Notes under the pieces: model-generated
What the model was told of the DNA's origin: nothing
Databases searched by the model: none
What the model saw: the letters and a program-made list of their open reading frames with translations, nothing else
DNA from: Acidobacteriota bacterium
Lineage (GTDB): Bacteria > Acidobacteriota > Terriglobia > Terriglobales > Acidobacteriaceae
Direction of reading: 5' to 3'
DNA length: 64,000 bases
NCBI GenBank assembly: GCA_003010405.1
Contig: PJLO01000005.1
Span: 181,810-245,809, forward strand
Translations under genes and position numbers: made by a program
Part shown: piece after piece, positions 59,326 to 64,000 of the stretch
Numbering within the stretch: the stretch's first letter is position 1
Layout of the letters: each line of letters begins with the position of its first letter

Positions 59326-61482
59326 ATGAAGAATTTTTCCAGCTTGCTCGTTCCCGCTCTTCTGGCGGCTTCGCTTGCCGCAATGGCACAGCAGCCCGCG
59401 AGCACTGTGCAGCAGAATGGGACCGACACCGGTGTTGCGGCTCTCGCCGCGGCGACAGGTAAGGACGCTCAAACCGCCGCGAAGCCTTCGGCTGCATCCG
59501 CTCCGACGGCTGCTACGAAGCAGCCTGACCGGGCTGAAGCGTACTACCACTTCCAGCTTGGTCACATATACGAGGAGATGGTGTCAACAAGCGGTCGCGC
59601 CGATTATGTTTCCAAAGCCGTGAATGAGTATAAGGCTGCGCTGGAGGCCGATCCGTCTTCGTCTTATCTTGCCGCCTCCCTGGCCGAGCTTTACGCCCGC
59701 ACGGGCAATATCCGCGATGCTGTGGCTCAGGCTCAGGAGGTCATCGCCCGCGACCCCGACAATCTTGATGCCCGCCGTTTGCTGGGGCGTATCTATCTGC
59801 GTGCCATCGGCGATTTGCAGGGCGGCACTCAGGCTGAGGCTGAGGCCATTGTTCGCATGGCCATCGAGCAATACGAGCAGATTGTCCGCCTGGATCCCAA
59901 GAGCATTGAAGACCATCTTTTGCTTGGCCGCCTTTACCGACTGAATAATGAAACAGGCAAAGCAGAAAGTGAGTTTCGCGCGGCGGTCAAATTGCAGCCG
60001 TCCTCGGAAGACGCGGTGACTACACTTGCTCTTTTGTACAACGAAGAGGGCAATTTCAACCGCGCCCTGGATATTTTGCAGTCGGTGCCGGAAGTTAACC
60101 GCTCACCACGTATCTATGCGGGCCTCGGTTACACCTACGAGCAGAAGAAGGATTACAAATCAGCGGTAGCTGCCTATCGGAAGGCGGTCGATCTCGATCA
60201 GGACAATCTGGATGCCAGGCGTGGCTTGGCGCAGAATCTGCTCAGCGACAACCAGAATGATGCCGCTCTCGAACAGTACAACGCGATTGCCGCAGCTGAT
60301 CCCCAGGATGTTCAGACCCTGCTGCGTATCTCGGAGATTCATCGTCGCGATGGACAATTCGATAAGGCGAAGGAAGCACTGGATAAAGCACAAGCGATCG
60401 CGCCTGACTCCATGGAAGTTCAGTATAATCGCGCGGTCATCGAGGAGGGGTTCGGCAGATTCGACGAAGCCGCCAAAATACTCGAAGAACTGCTCAAGCG
60501 CACCGAGAAATCCAACGGCATCTACTCGGCCTCTGAACGAAACAATCGCTCCATCTTTCTAGAACGGCTCGGTACTGTCTATCGCGAAGCGAACAAGACT
60601 CAGCTTGCCGTGGACACGTTCCGTAAAATGACCAGCTTCGGCGACGAATTGGCTGCCCGCGGCTATCAGCAGGTCATCGAGACCTACCGCGATGCGAAGA
60701 ACTGGCCAGCCGCCACGGCAACGGCGCAGGAAGCTGTTGAGCGGCTTCCCAATGATCGCAGCCTTCAAATGGTGCTCGCTGGACAGGAAGCCGATACTGG
60801 AGATGCCGATGCGGCAATTGACCGGGTGAAGGCGATGCTTAACGGCAAGCCTGCCGAAGACCGCGAGGTCTGGATTGCGCTGGCTCAGATGAACAGCCGT
60901 CTGCGCCGCTATGCCGAGGCGGAAAAGGCCGCAGCAAATGCTCTGGAGCTTTCCACCAAGCCGGAAGATAAAAGCTACGTAGTTTTCATTACGGGTTCAA
61001 TTTACGAGCGTCAGAAGAAGTACGACGAAGCTGAAGCCTGCTTCCGCAAGGTGATTGCTTCCGATCCAAAGAATCCAATGGCGCTCAACTACCTGGGCTA
61101 TATGCTTGCCGACCGAGGCACCCGCCTCGAGGAAGCGCTCTCGCTGATTCGCAGGGCAGTCGCGCTCGATCCGCAAAACGGCGCCTATCTTGACTCGCTC
61201 GGCTGGGTTTACTTCAAGATGGGCAAATACGACCTCGCTGAAGCCGAGTTGCGCAAAGCTATTGATCGAATTGACACTGACCCCACGGTTCACGAGCATC
61301 TCGGCGACGTCTATCAGAAGACAAACCGCCTGAAACTGGCAGCGGCCCAGTGGGAGCGCTCGTTACAGGAATGGAAAAAAACGATTCCCGCCGAAGTCGA
61401 CAGTACCGAGGTAGCTAAGGTTCAGAAGAAACTCGACGGAGCCAAAGTAAAGATCGCAAAGCAGGAAGAACACAAAAGATAG
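59326..61482 (+). CDS. Large periplasmic TPR protein
   Basis: ATG 59326 starts a signal peptide (MKNFSSLLVPALLAASLAAM, cut near MAQQ). The 718-residue protein then carries about 14 tetratricopeptide repeats from about 65 to 700. Good units are those with AVNEYKAALEADPSSSYLAA and AVALDPQNGAYLDSLGWVYF. It has a Lys-rich end and no terminal beta-barrel, unlike the 50494-54657 protein. It could be an assembly scaffold for the envelope locus next to it or for outer-membrane biogenesis; this is inferred. A hairpin terminator follows. Confidence 0.82.
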   Translation: MKNFSSLLVPALLAASLAAMAQQPASTVQQNGTDTGVAALAAATGKDAQTAAKPSAASAPTAATKQPDRAEAYYHFQLGHIYEEMVSTSGRADYVSKAVNEYKAALEADPSSSYLAASLAELYARTGNIRDAVAQAQEVIARDPDNLDARRLLGRIYLRAIGDLQGGTQAEAEAIVRMAIEQYEQIVRLDPKSIEDHLLLGRLYRLNNETGKAESEFRAAVKLQPSSEDAVTTLALLYNEEGNFNRALDILQSVPEVNRSPRIYAGLGYTYEQKKDYKSAVAAYRKAVDLDQDNLDARRGLAQNLLSDNQNDAALEQYNAIAAADPQDVQTLLRISEIHRRDGQFDKAKEALDKAQAIAPDSMEVQYNRAVIEEGFGRFDEAAKILEELLKRTEKSNGIYSASERNNRSIFLERLGTVYREANKTQLAVDTFRKMTSFGDELAARGYQQVIETYRDAKNWPAATATAQEAVERLPNDRSLQMVLAGQEADTGDADAAIDRVKAMLNGKPAEDREVWIALAQMNSRLRRYAEAEKAAANALELSTKPEDKSYVVFITGSIYERQKKYDEAEACFRKVIASDPKNPMALNYLGYMLADRGTRLEEALSLIRRAVALDPQNGAYLDSLGWVYFKMGKYDLAEAELRKAIDRIDTDPTVHEHLGDVYQKTNRLKLAAAQWERSLQEWKKTIPAEVDSTEVAKVQKKLDGAKVKIAKQEEHKR

Positions 61483-61490
61483 CTGCCGAT

Positions 61491-61531
61491 CCAGGTTGAC
61501 GCTTTTAGCTGGGCGTTAACCTGGAAGTCTT
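61491..61531 (+). terminator. Terminator after the TPR gene
   Basis: CCAGGTTGACGC (61491-61502) and GCGTTAACCTGG (61513-61524) form a 12-bp stem with one G-U pair. It is followed by AAGTCTTTCTG. Confidence 0.65.
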
Positions 61532-61577
61532 TCTGCTGGTGTGAATAAATTTCGCTGCCAAGTGCTACACTTCCCCC

Positions 61578-62711
61578 ATGCTGGCTTCCTACGCAGTCCG
61601 TGTTGATTCCTCTCTCGGACGCCGTTATCCTGAGCCGCCGCATCCTTATCGCGACGACTTCCAGCGCGACCGCGACCGCATCATTCACGCTCGCGCCTTC
61701 CGTCGTCTTGAGAACAAAACGCAGGTCTTTACCCACCGAATCTCGGACCACTTTCGCACTCGCCTTACTCACACGATTGAGGTCGCACAGATCTCACGTA
61801 CCATCGCCGGCGCGCTTCATCTCAACGAAAGCCTCGTCGAAACCCTCGCACTGGTACATGACATTGGTCACCCGCCCTTCGGACACGCCGGCGAGCGCGC
61901 CCTCGACCTGGCCATGCACGAATCTGGCGAGAGCTTCGACCACAATCTCCATGCGCTGCGTATTGTCGAATCTTTTGAGCAGCGTTACGCCTCGCATCCC
62001 GGTTTGAATCTCACCTTCGAAGTGCGCGAAGGGATCATCAAGCACTCGCACGACTATGCCCCCGAAGCTTATCCCCAATTGGCCGAATACCTGCTTGATC
62101 AGCGCCCGCCTATTGAGGCTCAGCTGATCGACCACACCGACGAGATCGCCTACAATACCGCTGATCTCGATGACGGGTATGAAGCACATCTGCTCACTCT
62201 CGATCAGATTCGTCGCGACGTTGCGATTTTCGATCGTTACTTCCGCCAGGTCGAGAGGGAATTCTCCGCCGTTCGCGAGAAGCTCAAGTTCAACGAGGCG
62301 CTCAAGCTCATGTTGAACCATCTCGTGACCGACCTCATAGAAAACACCAGCCGTCGCCTGCAGTCCTCTGGCGTACAGACGGTCGAGGACATCCGCCATT
62401 ATCCCGAGCGGCTTGCGGCTTTCAGTCCCACTACTAACGGAGAGCGCGCCCAAGCCAAAGAATTTCTGAACCGGAACCTTTATCACAGCGAATCGCTGCG
62501 TCCTCAGAAGGCCGATGGAGAAAAGATCGTCACTGATCTCTTCCAGTACTGGATGAGTAATCCGTACGACCTCCCGACGAGCTATCAGCGCCAATTGGAA
62601 TCGGAGACCCGCGCCCGGGTGGTCTGCGACTACCTGGCCGGAATGACGGATAACTACATTATTGATCTGCACAAGAAGATCGTGGGCAACGGTGTGCGAA
62701 GCGGCGCATAG
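61578..62711 (+). CDS. dgt: Deoxyguanosinetriphosphate triphosphohydrolase-like protein
   Basis: This HD-superfamily enzyme is predicted to cut dNTPs into deoxynucleoside and triphosphate. The metal ligands are visible as RTRLTHTIEVAQ (His65), LVHDIGHPPFGH (His94, Asp95) and DEIAYNTADLDD. The 377-residue length fits the shorter Dgt-like type rather than E. coli Dgt (about 500 residues). It stands alone between the TPR gene and an OmpA-like gene. Confidence 0.92.
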   Translation: MLASYAVRVDSSLGRRYPEPPHPYRDDFQRDRDRIIHARAFRRLENKTQVFTHRISDHFRTRLTHTIEVAQISRTIAGALHLNESLVETLALVHDIGHPPFGHAGERALDLAMHESGESFDHNLHALRIVESFEQRYASHPGLNLTFEVREGIIKHSHDYAPEAYPQLAEYLLDQRPPIEAQLIDHTDEIAYNTADLDDGYEAHLLTLDQIRRDVAIFDRYFRQVEREFSAVREKLKFNEALKLMLNHLVTDLIENTSRRLQSSGVQTVEDIRHYPERLAAFSPTTNGERAQAKEFLNRNLYHSESLRPQKADGEKIVTDLFQYWMSNPYDLPTSYQRQLESETRARVVCDYLAGMTDNYIIDLHKKIVGNGVRSGA

Positions 62712-62932
62712 ACTCTACCCAGTTCAGAGTTGAACTCTATAAACCCTGTAATTCCTACCCACCCTGCCCATTCCTACCGCTCGCGCCGTCTGCTCTGCTT
62801 CCTTGTTTTGGCTGAAAAAAAAGGACTTACCCCATTTTCGAGTTTGGCATTCGAACTGTACTACGAAGGCTGTCGCGCTACCCCCAAGGTGGTACGTAGC
62901 CTGAGAGCGGGGTTTCCCGCCGGAGGAATGTT

Positions 62933-63817
62933 ATGAAGAAGAGTTTTCTATTAGCTTTGCCAGTGGCTGCCATGCTTGCCCTACCGGTTGTTGCACAGCA
63001 AAACACCGCGCAGCAAACAAGCACCGCAACGGATCAGCAGTATGCTACACAGCCGCAGCAGACCACCGATGCCAACACACCGGTGACCTATCCTGACAAG
63101 CAGCTTGAACCACTCCAGCCGCAAACTCACCAGGGCTTCTGGGGCAAAATGAATCCGTTTGCGCGCAAGAAGTATGTGCAGCGTCAGCTTGAACCGATTC
63201 GCAACCGCACCAACGAACTCGATGAACTGACGGTGAATAACTCTCGGATGTTGAAAGATCTTGATGCCCGCACTTCGGCTGGAATCCAGCGCGCCGATGC
63301 TCATGCATCCCTGGCCGATCAGCACGCAGTCGAAGCCGGGAATCGTGCCCAGCTGGCTAATCAGACCGCGCAACAGGCCAGCACCCGCCTGCAGTCCGTT
63401 TCGCAGGCAGTGGGCAATATCGATCAGTACCAGAGCATCAGTCAGCTTGAAATTCGCACCCGGCCCGGCTCCACGGTCCTGAGCAGGAAAGCCAAGGAAG
63501 CGCTTGACGGTCTTGCCGAGACCTTAAAGGATCAGAAGGGCTACATCGTGGAAGTTCAGGGCTTTGCGCCAGGCCGTGGCTCGGCCTCAATCGAACAATC
63601 GCAGCATATGGCTGACGCGGTCGTACGATACCTGGTCCTCAATCATCAGATTCCGGTTTACCGTATCCATGAGCTTGGGTTGGGCAACGCCAAATTGCAG
63701 GCGGCTTCCGAGTCCTCACATGGCAGCCGCGTAGAGGTCACGTTGCTGAGGAATAACGTCGGGGATCTGGCGCAGCAACCCACGCCGTCATCGCCGTCGA
63801 TGTCACAGCCTCAGTAG
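62933..63817 (+). CDS. OmpA-like peptidoglycan-binding protein
   Basis: ATG 62933 follows a GGAGG box. The 294-residue protein has a signal peptide (MKKSFLLALPVAAMLALPVV), a Gln/Thr-rich linker, a helical, coiled-coil-like middle (about 80-165) and a C-terminal OmpA-type domain. That domain contains YIVEVQGFAPGRGSASIEQS and IHELGLGNAKLQA. It lacks a membrane barrel, so it probably links the outer membrane or periplasm to peptidoglycan. A Pro/Ser-rich tail ends the protein. Confidence 0.85.
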   Translation: MKKSFLLALPVAAMLALPVVAQQNTAQQTSTATDQQYATQPQQTTDANTPVTYPDKQLEPLQPQTHQGFWGKMNPFARKKYVQRQLEPIRNRTNELDELTVNNSRMLKDLDARTSAGIQRADAHASLADQHAVEAGNRAQLANQTAQQASTRLQSVSQAVGNIDQYQSISQLEIRTRPGSTVLSRKAKEALDGLAETLKDQKGYIVEVQGFAPGRGSASIEQSQHMADAVVRYLVLNHQIPVYRIHELGLGNAKLQAASESSHGSRVEVTLLRNNVGDLAQQPTPSSPSMSQPQ

Positions 63818-63835
63818 TTGGCGAAGCGCAAGGTT

Positions 63836-63873
63836 AAAAGGCGTGGGCCTTCGGGCTTGCGCCTTTTCTTTTG
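63836..63873 (+). terminator. Terminator after the OmpA-like gene
   Basis: AAAAGGCG (63836-63843) pairs with CGCCTTTT (63860-63867), with an inner GGGCC-TTCG-GGCTT hairpin. A T-rich tail, CTTTTG, follows. It is a clear terminator 18 bp after the stop. Confidence 0.8.
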
Positions 63874-63966
63874 TTCAGGATCAGCGCTGGCGCAGTCACG
63901 AAGCCCGGGAGAAGTCGGCAAAGACTGACTAATTCGGCGCTTTTCATGCTATCTTTCCCCGAGAAG

Positions 63967-64000
63967 ATGCTATTCCCCGAGCCATCCGAGTTTTTCTTCA
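63967..64000 (+). CDS. Possible start of a further gene (cut by the window edge)
   Basis: ATG 63967 follows a GAGAAG box and opens a frame reading MLFPEPSEFFF before the window ends. The N-terminal style (MLF followed by aromatic residues) recalls membrane-bound O-acyltransferases, but 11 residues are far too few to name it. Confidence 0.25.
   Translation, partial: MLFPEPSEFFF

Noticed and set aside
1..64000. CRISPR arrays, rRNA genes and prophage genes
   Set aside because: I saw no regularly spaced short repeats, no rRNA signature and no phage structural or integrase genes.

Overview
The window looks like a chromosomal segment of an acidobacterium (class Terriglobia-like). This is inferred from gene content and order, not from a marker-gene search. 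Pointers are moderately GC-rich DNA, a diderm envelope (TonB/ExbBD, SurA-like and DsbA-like periplasmic proteins, OmpA-like and MCE proteins), and the run ispE - tRNA-Gln - prs - rplY - pth - rpsF - rpsR - rplI. Many small secreted or TPR proteins have the flavour of acidobacterial genomes. Most of the window is housekeeping DNA with short accessory patches.

Layout. 0.2-7.5 kb: yajC-secD-secF, then a tonB-exbB-exbD-exbD-TPR lipoprotein energy-transduction cluster. 7.6-9.7 kb: an acyl-CoA carboxylase biotin carboxylase and a separate biotinyl subunit. 9.9-13.6 kb (minus strand): GNAT acetyltransferase, SurA-like foldase lipoprotein, DsbA-like lipoprotein and LarE-type sulfur transferase. 13.8-17.9 kb is an accessory patch: a frameshifted secreted-protein gene and a membrane-protein gene split by an IS5-family element with a clean CTAA target duplication, bracketed in part by diverged direct repeats. 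17.9-21.8 kb: hslU, hslV, an M23 peptidase and a CBS protein. 21.9-23.4 kb: a decayed small gene and a Fic AMP-transferase whose promoter is overlapped by a long perfect AT-rich palindrome. 23.5-30.9 kb: thiL, a DsbA-like protein, ispE, tRNA-Gln, prs and the ribosomal-protein run. 31-36.7 kb: a GAF-GAF-GGDEF protein, a small membrane protein, recG, acpS and an MCE protein with five exact-length 34-residue repeats. 36.7-39.3 kb: two diverged tandem copies of a small secreted-protein gene; the duplicated unit carries a copy of the 3' end of lipA. 39.4-44.3 kb: a DUF3891-like gene, purL and purF.

The most interesting region is 44.3-59.2 kb, where two divergent, tightly packed gene sets leave a shared 210-bp intergenic region. 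The minus-strand set (eight genes) begins with a 1387-residue secreted protein made of many TPRs followed by a predicted outer-membrane beta-barrel. It continues with a family-4 glycosyltransferase, a nucleotidyltransferase/left-handed-helix protein, a STAS protein with an alanine at the phospho-acceptor position, a Wzx-like flippase, a ParB/sulfiredoxin-like protein, a Pro-rich anchored protein and a thymidylate-kinase-like protein. The plus-strand set (four genes) encodes a large multi-pass membrane protein and three small exported or membrane-anchored proteins. Together they look like a cell-envelope polysaccharide synthesis and export system; this role is inferred from architecture and context. 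The window closes with another large periplasmic TPR protein, a dGTPase-like HD protein and an OmpA-like protein.
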